64,000 nt of DNA from Lachnospiraceae bacterium (GCA_024403355.1 JAKSRW010000003.1:62001-126000), one strand, 5' to 3'; positions 1-10,200 are shown, counted from the first letter of the stretch. The notes: generated by a model not told the origin, from the sequence alone. Program-made: numbers and translations.

Positions 1-1018
1 TAATCTGTGACACATGCTCATTAATATGATAATCGGAAGCAATCTGTGAAGCTCCCTTGTCAAGGAAAATAAGCAGTGCCGAAATAAAAATCATGGTAAA
101 GGTGTTAAACTTCGCAAGCCATGCTACGATAATGGCTGTAAAGCCTCGTCCGCCGGCTGTACTTGTGGAAATGGTATGACTTGCACCCGATACCGCTACA
201 AAGCCCGCAAGACCGCATACAGCGCCTGAAATGAGCATTGTACGGATATAAACCTTATTTACACGGATACCTGCGTAACGGGCTGTATTAACCGAATCAC
301 CTACTACCGAAATCTCATAGCCCTGCTTTGAATACTTCAGATATACAAACATTGCAACTACGGCTATCATTACGATTACTACATTCCAGCCGTAATCATC
401 TCCGGGTGATGATGAGAACATACTGGGAAGCCAGCCTCTCATAGAGTCATTATTTACGATACCTACACTGTTTGAACCGAAGGGATTCTCCCACTTTGCA
501 ACCATAAATGATGTGAACTGAATTGCAATATAGTTCATCATAAGGGTAAAAAGTGTCTCGTTTGTATTCCAGTTTGCCTTAAAGAAGCCGGGTAAAAAGC
601 CCCAGATGGCTCCGCAAAGCATACTGGTTATAATCATAACAAGGAAAAGTACAAAGGTAGGAAGATTATCAAAATACTTCATACAGAATACCGTGGATAT
701 ACCACCGATAAGAATCTGTCCCTCAGCTCCTACATTCCAGAATTTCATGGCAAACGCAGGCGCCAGACCTACCGCAATACAAAGAAGAGTCATTATATCA
801 CGAACCGTAACCCATGATCTCATTCGAGTTCCGAAGGCACCTAAAAACATAGTTCCGTAAACCTTAAAAGGATTAACATGAACGATCATAATGATTACAA
901 TACCTGCAACAAGAAGTGCGGCAGCAAGCGCGATAGCTCTAATCATCAATGCTTTTTTGAAGGATATATCATCACGCTTAGATATACGAAAAAGAGGCTC
1001 TGATTTTGATTTACTCAT
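1..1018 (-). CDS. BMP-family ABC transporter permease (3' part beyond window)
   Basis: Inner-membrane permease of a BMP-type (nucleoside or related) ABC importer. The reading frame is open from the ATG at 1018 to the window edge, about 339 codons, so the C-terminus is missing. It is a hydrophobic protein with many membrane segments. It contains a GAEGQ motif and a GANPxxARYAG-like stretch (here GDSVNTARYAG), both typical of the YufP/RbsC-like permeases of this family. Its start overlaps the 3' end of the ATPase gene by 8 bases (ATGAGTAA), so the two are translationally coupled. Family assignment rests on residues and on the adjoining BMP lipoprotein; the substrate is unknown. A second permease would be expected just outside the window. 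Confidence 0.85.
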   Translation of the reverse strand, partial: MSKSKSEPLFRISKRDDISFKKALMIRAIALAAALLVAGIVIIMIVHVNPFKVYGTMFLGAFGTRMRSWVTVRDIMTLLCIAVGLAPAFAMKFWNVGAEGQILIGGISTVFCMKYFDNLPTFVLFLVMIITSMLCGAIWGFLPGFFKANWNTNETLFTLMMNYIAIQFTSFMVAKWENPFGSNSVGIVNNDSMRGWLPSMFSSSPGDDYGWNVVIVMIAVVAMFVYLKYSKQGYEISVVGDSVNTARYAGIRVNKVYIRTMLISGAVCGLAGFVAVSGASHTISTSTAGGRGFTAIIVAWLAKFNTFTMIFISALLIFLDKGASQIASDYHINEHVSQI

Positions 1019-2552
1019 TTTCTTTTGCACCCTCCCTTCTGAATTGTGTCATTAAAAGACCTATTTCTTCTTTGGTCGTAGTTCTGGCATCAACTATACC
1101 GGAAACCTGACCGCCGCATAATACCATTACTCTGTCGCAGAGAGCCAGAATAACATCAAGGTCCTCTCCTACATATACTACGGCTACGCCCTTTTCCTTC
1201 TGGGCTGTAAGAAGATTATAAATCGTATAAGATGTATTAATATCCAGTCCTCGAACCGCATAGGCTGTCATAAGAACCGACGGCGCCGCAGCAATCTCTC
1301 GGCCTACGAGTACCTTCTGAACATTACCTCCCGAAAGACGTCTTACAGGATAATTAACATCGGGAGTAACAACCTCGAGCTCTTCCTTAATCTTCTGCGC
1401 CAGCTTATCGGGCGATTTCCTGTCAAGGAAAAAGCTTTTACCCTTACGCCATGAACGAATCATCATGTTACCTGTCATGCCCATTGTTCCAACAAGACCC
1501 ATACCAAGTCTGTCCTCGGGAACAAATGACATCGTAACACCCATTTTACGAATCGATAAGGGGTCGAGTCCGACAAGACTCTTTGAATTTTTGTAATCCG
1601 AACTGTAAACAATTGTACCTGACTTAACCGGATAAAGTCCCGCAACCGCTTCCAGAAGCTCTCTCTGACCTGAGCCTGCTACACCGGCTATACCGAGTAT
1701 TTCACCCGAATATGCGGTAAATGATACATTATCAAGTCTCTTAACGCCTTCTTCATCGACACAGGTAAGATTTTCTACTACAAGTCTGGGCTCCGGATTA
1801 ACGGGTTCGGGACGGTTAATGTCCAGAACCGTGGCACGACCTACCATCATATCTGTTAAGGCCTGAGGATTGGTTTCGGAGGTATTAACCGTAGCAATAT
1901 ACTGTCCTTTACGAAGAACTGCTACACGGTCTGAAATCTCCATAACCTCATTAAGCTTATGCGTAATAATAATGATTGATTTACCGTCGGCTCTCATCTT
2001 CTTCATTACCGCAAAGAGCTTTTCGGTTTCCTGAGGTGTAAGAACTGCCGTGGGCTCATCAAGAATAAGAATCTGCGCACCGCGGTATAAGGTTTTAATT
2101 ATTTCAACAGTCTGCTTCTGTGAAACAGACATTTCATATATCTTCTGTTTGGGATTTATCTGGAAGCCGTATTTTTCTGCAATTTCAAGTACCTTCTTTG
2201 AAGCTGCCTCAAGATCAAACTTTTTATTGTCCTCAAGTCCGAGAACTATATTTTCGGTGGCGGTAAATACATCTATCAGCTTAAAGTGCTGATGAATCAT
2301 ACCGATACCGAATTTAAAGGCATCCTTTGGCGAAGCAATTGTTACAGGCTTACCATCAATTAATATCTGGCCGCTGTCAGGAAAATAGATACCTGAAAGC
2401 ATATTCATCAGAGTGGTTTTTCCGCTTCCGTTTTCTCCGAGAAGAGAAAGAATCTCACCCTTTCTGAGCTGCATATCTACGTTTTCATTAGCAACAACAG
2501 AACCGAAGGTCTTCGTTACTTTTCGCATTTCAACTGCAAGATTAGTATCCAT
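1011..2552 (-). CDS. BMP-family ABC transporter ATP-binding protein (double ATPase)
   Basis: Cytoplasmic ATPase of 513 residues with two fused ABC domains, as in YufO/RbsA-type proteins. The first domain has Walker A GENGSGKT (39-46) and Walker B ILILDEPTAVLTP; its signature is altered to SVSQKQ. The second domain, from about residue 258, has GVAGSGQ in place of a true P-loop and an intact LSGGN signature. Where relatives have a PTRGLD motif it reads YAVRGLD. The second site is therefore probably non-catalytic, which is partly normal in this family. A GAAAGG ribosome site lies 9 bases before the ATG. It lies between the lipoprotein and permease genes. Confidence 0.93.
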   Translation of the reverse strand: MDTNLAVEMRKVTKTFGSVVANENVDMQLRKGEILSLLGENGSGKTTLMNMLSGIYFPDSGQILIDGKPVTIASPKDAFKFGIGMIHQHFKLIDVFTATENIVLGLEDNKKFDLEAASKKVLEIAEKYGFQINPKQKIYEMSVSQKQTVEIIKTLYRGAQILILDEPTAVLTPQETEKLFAVMKKMRADGKSIIIITHKLNEVMEISDRVAVLRKGQYIATVNTSETNPQALTDMMVGRATVLDINRPEPVNPEPRLVVENLTCVDEEGVKRLDNVSFTAYSGEILGIAGVAGSGQRELLEAVAGLYPVKSGTIVYSSDYKNSKSLVGLDPLSIRKMGVTMSFVPEDRLGMGLVGTMGMTGNMMIRSWRKGKSFFLDRKSPDKLAQKIKEELEVVTPDVNYPVRRLSGGNVQKVLVGREIAAAPSVLMTAYAVRGLDINTSYTIYNLLTAQKEKGVAVVYVGEDLDVILALCDRVMVLCGGQVSGIVDARTTTKEEIGLLMTQFRREGAKENE

Positions 2553-2646
2553 AGAAATGTTCCTTTCAATTTGATTACAATCATAAATATATTAGCATAG
2601 AGCCTTTAAAATGTAAACATTTACAGGATAAAAAGAAAATAAAAAA

Positions 2647-2674
2647 CTGCCCGACTCCAACCGGAATCAGGCAG
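2647..2674 (-). terminator. Intrinsic terminator between BMP lipoprotein and ATPase genes
   Basis: About 10 base pairs (CTGCCTGATT with AGTCGGGCAG, including G-U pairs), followed on the minus strand by a run of six T. It sits just after the lipoprotein stop and before the ATPase gene. It probably makes the binding protein more abundant than the membrane complex by partial termination. Confidence 0.75.
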
Positions 2675-2690
2675 CCTGAAAATCATAAAA

Positions 2691-3896
2691 TTAGTTTAAC
2701 TTTGTAATGCCGTCAACATCAAGATTGAATGAAGGAGCTGAGATGTACTCTGACTCATGATAGTAGCCATCCTTGATAGCCTCAACCTGGTCATATACGA
2801 AATCACCGTCTGAATCGAAGCAGAATGTGCTATTAACAGGCTCACCGCCTACAGTAAATGTATTAATATCAAATACATGAACTGAGCCGTCCTTTAATGC
2901 CTTCTCAGCGTTATCAACGAGCTGCTGTGTACCCTCTGCACATGATGTACCAAGCTTTGTGATGCAAACAGCACCTGTGTTGTAACCCTCTGACCAGTCT
3001 GTAGCAATCTCCTTGCCAGCCTTAAGCTGGTTGAAGAGATATGTATAGTATACTGACCAGTCATTTGTTGATGAAGTAAGTGCAGCGTTGGGAGCTACTG
3101 AAAGCATGTCAACGTTGTAGCCTACTGAGTAAACAACTGTGCCGGCCTTGTTAGCTGCTTCACAAGCTGAAGGAGCACCTGTTGAATCTGCATGCTGTCC
3201 GATGATTACACAGCCGTCAGCGATAAGCTTCTCTGCTGTTGAGCTCTCTGCAGCGATATCAAACCATGAGTTTGTGAATGATACTTCCATTGATACGTTC
3301 TCATAAACTGACTTGATACCAAGGAAGAAACCTGTATAACCTGAAACTACCTCTGCGTAAGGGAAAGCACCTACATAACCTACCTTAACCTTACCGTCAG
3401 CATCGTAATTCTTGTCTGTAAGCTTACCTGCTTCAACAAGCTCCTTAATCTTAGCGCCTGCAACAACACCTGATACGTAACGTGACTCGTATGTTGCATT
3501 GAATGCGTTATGGAAGTTCTTAAGATTTGACTTCTTTGCTGTATCACCTGTCATTGATACGAACTGTACATCAGCATACTTCTCAGCAGCCTTCTGTGCG
3601 AATGTCTGATGAGCGTATGAGTTTGTGATTACTACCTTGCAGCCCTGCTCAGCAGCATCTACACACTTATCGTATGTTGTCTCATCCTCGGGAACATTGT
3701 AATACCAAACTACTTCATCCTCTGAATAACCTGTAGCCTTGAGTGCCTTCTTGATACCATCAATATGAGCGAAGGTATAACCTTCATTCTCATCACCGAT
3801 AAGAATTACACCGATGGTCTTCTTATTGCTTGCACAGCCTGCCAGACATGAAAGGCAAAGTACAGCAACAAATACTAATGCTAAAACTTTTTTCAT
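2691..3896 (-). CDS. BMP-family substrate-binding lipoprotein
   Basis: Extracellular substrate-binding lipoprotein of 401 residues in the BmpA/PnrA (basic membrane protein) family, which feeds the ABC importer encoded downstream. The signal peptide ends in lipobox LAGC, with the lipidated Cys at 21. The following mature sequence (IGVILIGDENEGYTFAHI) is the first strand of the periplasmic-binding fold. A YxxNVPE-like segment and a GQHADSTGAPSACE segment, matching the ligand-pocket region of PnrA-like proteins, are also present. Relatives bind purine nucleosides, but the ligand cannot be read from sequence. It is preceded by AGGAGG and an extended -10 promoter. Confidence 0.93.
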   Translation of the reverse strand: MKKVLALVFVAVLCLSCLAGCASNKKTIGVILIGDENEGYTFAHIDGIKKALKATGYSEDEVVWYYNVPEDETTYDKCVDAAEQGCKVVITNSYAHQTFAQKAAEKYADVQFVSMTGDTAKKSNLKNFHNAFNATYESRYVSGVVAGAKIKELVEAGKLTDKNYDADGKVKVGYVGAFPYAEVVSGYTGFFLGIKSVYENVSMEVSFTNSWFDIAAESSTAEKLIADGCVIIGQHADSTGAPSACEAANKAGTVVYSVGYNVDMLSVAPNAALTSSTNDWSVYYTYLFNQLKAGKEIATDWSEGYNTGAVCITKLGTSCAEGTQQLVDNAEKALKDGSVHVFDINTFTVGGEPVNSTFCFDSDGDFVYDQVEAIKDGYYHESEYISAPSFNLDVDGITKLN

Positions 3897-3942
3897 GAAT
3901 TACATCCTCCTATAATAATATTTTCTAAATGAAAACAGTGCC

Positions 3943-3951
3943 ATTGTAGCA
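3943..3951 (-). promoter_or_regulatory. Probable promoter (extended -10) of BMP transporter operon
   Basis: Minus-strand TGC followed by TACAAT, about 50 bases before the lipoprotein ATG. No clear -35 is seen at normal spacing, consistent with an extended -10 promoter. A strong AGGAGG lies just before the start codon. Confidence 0.45.
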
Positions 3952-4005
3952 CAAGAGTTTTAGAAATTCCATACCCTTTTTTAATTTTGTAAAAAATAAA
4001 CAAAA

Positions 4006-4039
4006 AAAATCACAGTAAGCATTTTGTCACTGTGATTTT
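4006..4039 (-). terminator. Terminator of the rimP-ribF operon
   Basis: Stem AAAATCACAGT paired with ACTGTGATTTT around a 12-base loop, followed by T residues on the minus strand. It begins 5 bases after the short ribF stop codon. Confidence 0.8.
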
Positions 4040-4043
4040 TAAG

Positions 4044-4601
4044 CTACCAGTAATTTTTATTTAACAAGGCTTCGGCCTGACTGAGATTCCCGTGACTGAT
4101 TTCATCACGGATTCTCGTACTGCTTACAACCCTGTCGTTTATCTTTACACAATCCATTATTATAGTTTTATATCCGAATTCACGTTCATATTCCTTAAGA
4201 AAAGCCGTATCTCCCTGAGCCGCTCTTCCGAATCTGAAATTCTCTCCCACAACAATGACTTTGGCATCCAGCTGACCTATAAGAATATCCTTTATAAAAT
4301 CATAGGCTGAGGTATCCGCAGTTACGCGGTCAAAGGGGTATTCGATTAGCACCGCAGGTCCCTTTTTCTCAAGACAGCTGATTTTCTGCTCTTCCGTATA
4401 AAGTTTTCTTGACTCAGAGCCCTTCTTTAATGTGTTTTCCCATTGTGAAAAATCAAAATTCAGCATTACGGTAGTATAGCTGTTCTGATATTTCTGCATT
4501 TCTGCCAGAAGCATCTGATGTCCAAGGTGAAGCCCGTCAAATTTGCCTATTGTTACACAGGTATTTTTCAACAGGAATTCTTTTCCTTTGATAATTTCCA
4601 T
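4044..4601 (-). CDS. ribF: RibF-like FMN adenylyltransferase, lacking the riboflavin kinase domain
   Basis: The 185 residues match the N-terminal nucleotidyltransferase half of bifunctional RibF, which converts FMN to FAD. The nucleotide-binding motif GKFDGLHLGHQ (18-28), the VGENFRFG loop and the SSTRIRDEI motif are present. The protein ends at LLNKNYW, exactly where full RibF (about 310 residues) continues into the riboflavin kinase domain. The stop is followed at once by a terminator, so this is a genuine short gene rather than an obvious frameshift. It is the last gene of the rimP operon, 39 bases after truB, the usual ribF position. No good Shine-Dalgarno is seen. Confidence 0.85.
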   Translation of the reverse strand: MEIIKGKEFLLKNTCVTIGKFDGLHLGHQMLLAEMQKYQNSYTTVMLNFDFSQWENTLKKGSESRKLYTEEQKISCLEKKGPAVLIEYPFDRVTADTSAYDFIKDILIGQLDAKVIVVGENFRFGRAAQGDTAFLKEYEREFGYKTIIMDCVKINDRVVSSTRIRDEISHGNLSQAEALLNKNYW

Positions 4602-4640
4602 CTTTGCACCAATCTTATAGTTCGAAAATCTTAAATTTAA

Positions 4641-5711
4641 TCAGTTCTTTCCGCAAAACATTTTAAGCGGCCTGTAAAGCTTTCGTTCTTCATTCCATTC
4701 ATATACACCGCAGAAATGCCCTGTACTGTCATATACACGGACAATCTGTTCAGGCTCGTTAATATATTCCCGGAAATGCCTGAAATGAAGCAGGTTACCG
4801 TTATGAAGAACCTGATCATGCTTTTCTTTTGTATTATAGCTTTTATACTGCATAAAGCATTTATCCGGAGAAAGAAGAATATCAGATAATTCTGACATAT
4901 CATTGTTTTCAAAATATTTAGAAAATCTTCTTTCAAGCTCTTCGATTCTGAGACTACCTTCAATGCCGAATTCGCCTACTCTTGTTCGAAGAAGGCGTTC
5001 CATACAGCCGCCGCAGCCAAGCTTTTTACCTATATCTGAACAGATGGTTCTTATATAGGTTCCTTTTTCGCAGCTGATTCTGAGAGCAAGTCTTATTACC
5101 TGAAGCTTCTGATTATCCTCAGTAAATATTCCCTCGTTTTCCCAGTGCCAGTGTCCGTCATCGTCACCCAGATTATCCGGATATTTATATAAGTCAGAAT
5201 CCTCAAATACCTTAAAATCCTTTATCTCACTTAAGCTTTGTCTTTTTATTTCGGAAATTACTTCAATCGAATTAACGGTAATCAGTTTGGCTTTTCGTTC
5301 AGTTTCTATTCCCTGACGGGCAAGGTCATAGAGCCTTTGTCCCTGCACGCGCTTTGCACTGAGCATGGGCGGAACCTGTTCTATCTCGCCTACCATGGAA
5401 TTAATTGCTTCATAAATCATTTCATCTGTGATATTTGAAACATCCTTTGCCGCGATAAGGCTTCCGGTTGCGTCTTCACTGTTTGTTTCAACACCCAGCA
5501 AAACCACGGTCTCATATACCTTACTTCTGTCGGTAAGCATGTCGCAGACCTTGGTGGCCCAGCCAAGACATATAGGAAGAACACCTGTTGCTGCAGGGTC
5601 AAGGGTGCCAGTGTGGCCTATATGACGTTCCTTGCAGATGCCTCTCAGCCTTGCAACAACGTCATGTGAGCTGTAACCCTTTTCCTTGTAAACATTAATT
5701 ATTCCATCCAT
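4641..5711 (-). CDS. truB: tRNA pseudouridine(55) synthase TruB
   Basis: Forms pseudouridine at position 55 in the T-loop of tRNAs. The catalytic motif GHTGTLDPAATG carries Asp38, and the later KGTYIRT motif (216-222) is present. At 356 residues it is longer than the usual roughly 300. About 45 extra residues (around 156-202), rich in Asp and Trp, interrupt the core between the strand after ITVNSIEV and the KGTYIRT region. The start lies 3 bases after the nrnA stop, so translation is likely coupled. It is part of the nusA-infB operon. Confidence 0.95.
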   Translation of the reverse strand: MDGIINVYKEKGYSSHDVVARLRGICKERHIGHTGTLDPAATGVLPICLGWATKVCDMLTDRSKVYETVVLLGVETNSEDATGSLIAAKDVSNITDEMIYEAINSMVGEIEQVPPMLSAKRVQGQRLYDLARQGIETERKAKLITVNSIEVISEIKRQSLSEIKDFKVFEDSDLYKYPDNLGDDDGHWHWENEGIFTEDNQKLQVIRLALRISCEKGTYIRTICSDIGKKLGCGGCMERLLRTRVGEFGIEGSLRIEELERRFSKYFENNDMSELSDILLSPDKCFMQYKSYNTKEKHDQVLHNGNLLHFRHFREYINEPEQIVRVYDSTGHFCGVYEWNEERKLYRPLKMFCGKN

Positions 5712-5714
5712 CCC

Positions 5715-6680
5715 TTATTCCACCATCTGCTTTTCGATTTCACGGGTAAGTGAATTCAGTACATCATATACCGAACCGTGTAAGGTACAGCCTGCAGCTC
5801 TTACATGTCCGCCGCCGGCGAACTTAACAGCCACAAGACTTACATCCACAATGTTATTTGAACGAAGACTTACCTTCCACTCTCTTTTATTAACCTCTTT
5901 AAGAAGAATTGCAACCTCGATTCCCTTAGTAACGCGAAGCTGGTCTACTATACCCTCCATGTCGGAATTACTGATACCGTAAAGCTTCTGAACATCTAAG
6001 CTTACATACGAAGCAATAATTTTGCCATCCATCAGAAGAATACTTTCCATAAGCGTTCTACCCAGAATCTGGTTCTGAACATAGGTCTTCTCATAGAAGG
6101 TTTTGTCAATTATATTGCCTGCATTTACGCCCTTTTCAAGAAGCATACCCGCAAGCTCCATAGTCTGTCTTCTTGTATTTGAATGCTTAAATACACCGGT
6201 ATCATGTACTATACCGAGATAGAGACAGTTTGCGGTATCAAGCGATATCTTATCTGCATCCATAATAGAGCAAAGAAGCTCTGCGGTTGCTGCCGAATCA
6301 CCGTCAATTATATCAACATCAGCATAGCCTTTGTTGGTTGCATGATGGTCAATACAAAATGTATAATCAGCAGCCTTAAAATATTTAGCTGCATCAGCAG
6401 TTCTTTCAAGGTCGCCGCAATCAAGCAGAATGAATAAATCATATTTAGGCGCATCGGGATAACCGGATATAATATCCTCACTTCCCTTAAGGAAAGTAAA
6501 GGAAGCAGGGATTTCATCAATATATAAATCCGCTTTTTTTCCGTAATTATCCGCAATGTAATTAACAAGTCCAAGACATGAACCAATGCAGTCTCCGTCA
6601 GGACGTGCATGACCTGAAATACCTATTCTTTCTGCCTTCTCAACAGCATCCCATAAATTACTATAATTCATATTTTTCAC
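5715..6680 (-). CDS. nrnA: DHH-family oligoribonuclease / pAp phosphatase NrnA
   Basis: Cytoplasmic phosphoesterase of 321 residues that degrades very short RNAs and 3'-phosphoadenosine 5'-phosphate. The metal-binding motifs are GHARPDGD near residue 23, LLDCGD, DHH in IDHHATN, and the DHHA1 motif GGGHVRAAGC near the C-terminus. I chose the GTG at 6680 because an AGGA sequence lies 5 bases before it. The next ATG (6671) would leave a 14-base gap. In Firmicutes nrnA commonly follows rbfA, as here. Confidence 0.94.
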   Translation of the reverse strand: MKNMNYSNLWDAVEKAERIGISGHARPDGDCIGSCLGLVNYIADNYGKKADLYIDEIPASFTFLKGSEDIISGYPDAPKYDLFILLDCGDLERTADAAKYFKAADYTFCIDHHATNKGYADVDIIDGDSAATAELLCSIMDADKISLDTANCLYLGIVHDTGVFKHSNTRRQTMELAGMLLEKGVNAGNIIDKTFYEKTYVQNQILGRTLMESILLMDGKIIASYVSLDVQKLYGISNSDMEGIVDQLRVTKGIEVAILLKEVNKREWKVSLRSNNIVDVSLVAVKFAGGGHVRAAGCTLHGSVYDVLNSLTREIEKQMVE

Positions 6681-6701
6681 ACTATTTTCCTATAAATCCA
6701 A

Positions 6702-7130
6702 TCATTCCTCGTCTTCATCATCCGACTTCTTATCCGAAGTATTTTCGATGATAAAGCCTTCTTCATCTCTTTCGGGAATATCAGAAGCAACCTCATCGAT
6801 ATAATGAGACATGGTTACACCATACTCAATCGACTGGTCCACCCTGAAAATAAGCTCAGGAGTATTACGCATATTAAGAGTATGCGCAAGCTGAGAACGA
6901 AGGAAGGGTGATGCACTCTTAAGGCCCTTAATTGTATTTTCCTGAGCTTCCGCATCACCGAGTACACTGATGTATACCTTCGCAGTCTTAAGATCCGGAG
7001 CAACCTCAACACTTACCACAGAAGTAAGAGGACTGATTCTGGGATCCTTTACCTCTCTGCTGATAAGCATACTGAGTTCCTTCTGAACTTCCTGATTTAT
7101 TCTAATATTTTTAATACTGTTTTTTCTCAT
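6702..7130 (-). CDS. rbfA: 30S ribosome-binding factor RbfA
   Basis: Small KH-fold protein (142 residues) that binds late 30S precursors and helps mature the 16S rRNA 5' end. It starts with the typical RINQEVQKELS helix and has the conserved VKDPRI motif, followed by SVVSVEVAPDLKTAKVYIS. The last 25 residues are very acidic (DDEDEE end), as is common. AGGAGG lies before the ATG within a leader that is also found, with a variable core, before pyrK (see findings). It is the gene after infB in the operon. Confidence 0.95.
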   Translation of the reverse strand: MRKNSIKNIRINQEVQKELSMLISREVKDPRISPLTSVVSVEVAPDLKTAKVYISVLGDAEAQENTIKGLKSASPFLRSQLAHTLNMRNTPELIFRVDQSIEYGVTMSHYIDEVASDIPERDEEGFIIENTSDKKSDDEDEE

Positions 7131-7134
7131 AATT

Positions 7135-7164
7135 CCTCCTAATGCAACGAAACTAATGAGTTGC
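7135..7164 (-). promoter_or_regulatory. 30-base leader element shared with pyrK
   Basis: On the minus strand it reads GCAACTCATTAG, 7 variable bases, then GCATTAGGAGG. The same two flanks with a different 7-base core occur before pyrK (63670-63699). The 3' half contains the ribosome-binding site. In this copy GCAAC and GTTGC can form a small hairpin. Function unknown. Confidence 0.4.
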
Positions 7165-7225
7165 TCATGGAGCTGTTATCCTCATGTCAAAAGCCAAGCG
7201 TTAGCTAAAGTCAATCATATTCAAA

Positions 7226-7245
7226 TGCCGGGAGTTGCCCCGGCA
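7226..7245 (-). terminator. GC-rich hairpin between infB and rbfA
   Basis: TGCCGGGG paired with CCCGGCA around a short loop in the 145-base infB-rbfA gap. The following T content is poor. It may be a partial terminator or a processing or stability hairpin. Confidence 0.35.
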
Positions 7246-7275
7246 CAGGAATTTAATATTTGATTTAAACCGGGA

Positions 7276-10200
7276 TTATGTTCTGGGAACCTCTACCATC
7301 TTGTAGAACTCAATCTGGTCAAGCTCTGCAAGGTCAGAGAACTTTTCAAATACAAGACCACATTCGTAGCCTGCATTAACTTCCTTAACATCATCCTTGA
7401 ATCTCTTAAGTGAAGCAAGAGGTCCTTCGTAAATCTGCTCGCCGCCACGGGTAATACGTGCTGAACAGCCTCTTTCAATCTTACCGTCAAGAACAAACGA
7501 ACCTGCGATAATACCAACCTGTGAAGCCTTGAAAAGCATACGAACCTCTGCATGAGCGATAACTCTCTCCTCATATACAGGCTTAAGCATACCCTTCATA
7601 GCAGACTCGATATCATCGATAGCATTGTAAATAACCTTATAAAGCTTAACCTCAACACCCTCACGGTCTGCAATATCTTTAGCGGTATTATCGGGCTTAA
7701 CATTGAAACCGATAATGATTGCGTTAGAAGCACTTGCAAGCGAAACGTCGGACTCGTTGATGTTACCTACACCGCCGTGAATTACTCTTACTACAACCTC
7801 TTCGTTGCTGAGCTTAACAAGACTCTGCTTAACCGCTTCAACCGAACCCATAACGTCAGCCTTGATGATAAGGTTAAGCTCCTTAACATTACCGGCCTGA
7901 ATCTGTGAGAAGAGACCGTCAAGTGAAAGTCTGGCCTTTGTCTCTGCGATAAGCTGTTCCTTGCTCTGTGCGATGAATGCCTCGGCGATTGATCTTGCTT
8001 CCTTCTCATCCGCAACAGCCATCATGATTTCACCTGCATTGGGTACTTCATCAAGACCCTGAATCTCAACAGGTGTAGAAGGTGTAGCAACCTTAACACG
8101 TCTTCCCTTATCATCAATCATGGCACGGATACGTCCGTGTGTAGCACCGATAGCCACATAATCACCTACATTAAGTGTACCCTTCTGTACAAGAACTGTT
8201 GCGATACATCCCTTACCACGGTCACGCTCTGCCTCGATAACGATACCACGTGCCTTTCTGTTGGGATTTGATTTAAGCTCAAGTACATCCGATGTAAGAA
8301 GTACCATTTCAAGAAGGTTCTCGATACCTTCTCTTGTCTTTGCCGATACGGGAACAAATACTGTATCTCCGCCCCAGTCCTCAGCAATAAGACCGTATTC
8401 TGTAAGCTCCTGCTTAACTCTTTCGATGTTAGCGCCGGGCTTATCAATCTTATTAATTGCAACAATAATTGTTACATTTGCAGCCTTTGCGTGGTTAATA
8501 GCCTCAATTGTCTGGGGCATTACACCATCATCTGCGGCAACTACGAGAATAGCGATATCGGTTGACTTTGCACCACGCATACGCATTGAGGTGAATGCCT
8601 CATGACCGGGTGTATCAAGGAAGGTAATCTTCTGTCCGTTGATTTCAACCATGTAAGCACCGATATGCTGGGTGATACCGCCTGCCTCACGGGCTGTAAC
8701 GTTTGTCTCACGGATAGCATCAAGCAGTGATGTTTTACCATGGTCAACGTGACCCATTACACAGACAACGGGAGGACGCTTAACAAGTGTATCGGGATCT
8801 TCCTCTGTTTCCTTAAGAAGCTCTTCGATAATGTTAACCTTCTTCTCCTTCTCGCAGATAATCTCATATTCAAGAGCAATCTCTTCAGCCTCTTCAAAGG
8901 TGATTTCGCTGTTCTGGTTAATCATCTTACCCTGAAGGAAGAGCTTCTTGATGATAGCGCCTGCATTCTGCTTCATCTTGTCTGCAAGCTCTTTAATAGT
9001 AATCATCTCGGGGATGGAAATTGTCTTAATCTCATCCTCCTCGACAGGCTCTACAACCTTAACAGGCTTCTGGAAGGCACCCTTACGGTTAGGATCCTTC
9101 TTCTTTGCTGCTAAAAGGTTCTCCTCATCGTAATCTCTCTTATCCTTCTTATCCTTGCCCTTATTCTTTAACTTGCCAGCACGATCGTTCTTTCCGATCT
9201 GTGTGCTGAGCTCGCTCTTAAGCTGTCCGTCTGCACTGGGTCTTGAGGGCTTCTTTGATGCAAACTGACGACGTGAATTATCATCATCCTTATCCTTGTC
9301 TGCAAAAGGAGCTACGCCGCCCATGGGTGCGCGGCCCTTATTAAAGCCTCCGTTATTATTTCTGTCGAAGGGCTTTCTGTCACCGTTATTGTTTCTGTCA
9401 AAAGGTCTTGACTGTCCGTCGCGGTTATAAGGTCTGTCCTGACGGTCTGTGAAGTTTCTCTCACCGAAAGGACGGTCCGAACGCTCGGGACGGTTTCCGT
9501 CGGGTCTGTCATGACGCTGATTGTTTCTGTCAGAATTCTGAGGACGTCTGTCACCGAAGTTTCTTTCGCCGCGGTCATTTCTGTCATGTCTGTTAGAACG
9601 GTCGTTTCTGTCAAAACGCTGCTGTCCCTGATTCTGGGCGCGTCTTTCCTTCTGTGCTGCTTCTTTGTTCTTAGCCATAGTCATGCTGTCAAAAATATTT
9701 CCGACAATTTTAGGCTGAGGACCAAGGTCACTCTTTTCTTCCTGTGCAGGCTTTGTTTCAACTTCAGGAGCACTGTTTTCTTTAGACTCGTTAACCGCAG
9801 ACACTGTAGAATTCTCTCTCTTTTCTTCGATTTTATCGATATTGTTTTCTGACTGAACAGACTCGTTTTTCTTCTCTGTATCCTTCCTGCTGTCTGCGGG
9901 ATTGGGACGTCTCTGAAGCGGTGAACCGTCAAGACGTACAATCTGCTTATCTGCGTTCATCTTTAAAGGAAGTGCCTTTCCGTCCATGCCTACAAGACGG
10001 CCATCCTTTGCTACCCAGTAAGGTGTTTCCTTACCGTTCTTATCTATCAGCCTGCCATCTATGGGATGCTGCTTTACTGCTGCGGGACGATCGCCCTGAG
10101 GACGCTGTCCGGGTCTGGAATCGGATCTTTTTCCGTCACCGTTTGCAGGTGAAGGTCTCTTTGCATCAGACGCAGGTCTTGCAGAATCATTCTTTACTAC

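Noticed and set aside
606..860. Plus-strand 84-codon frame
   Set aside because: It is the antisense shadow of the BMP permease gene, with no ribosome site.
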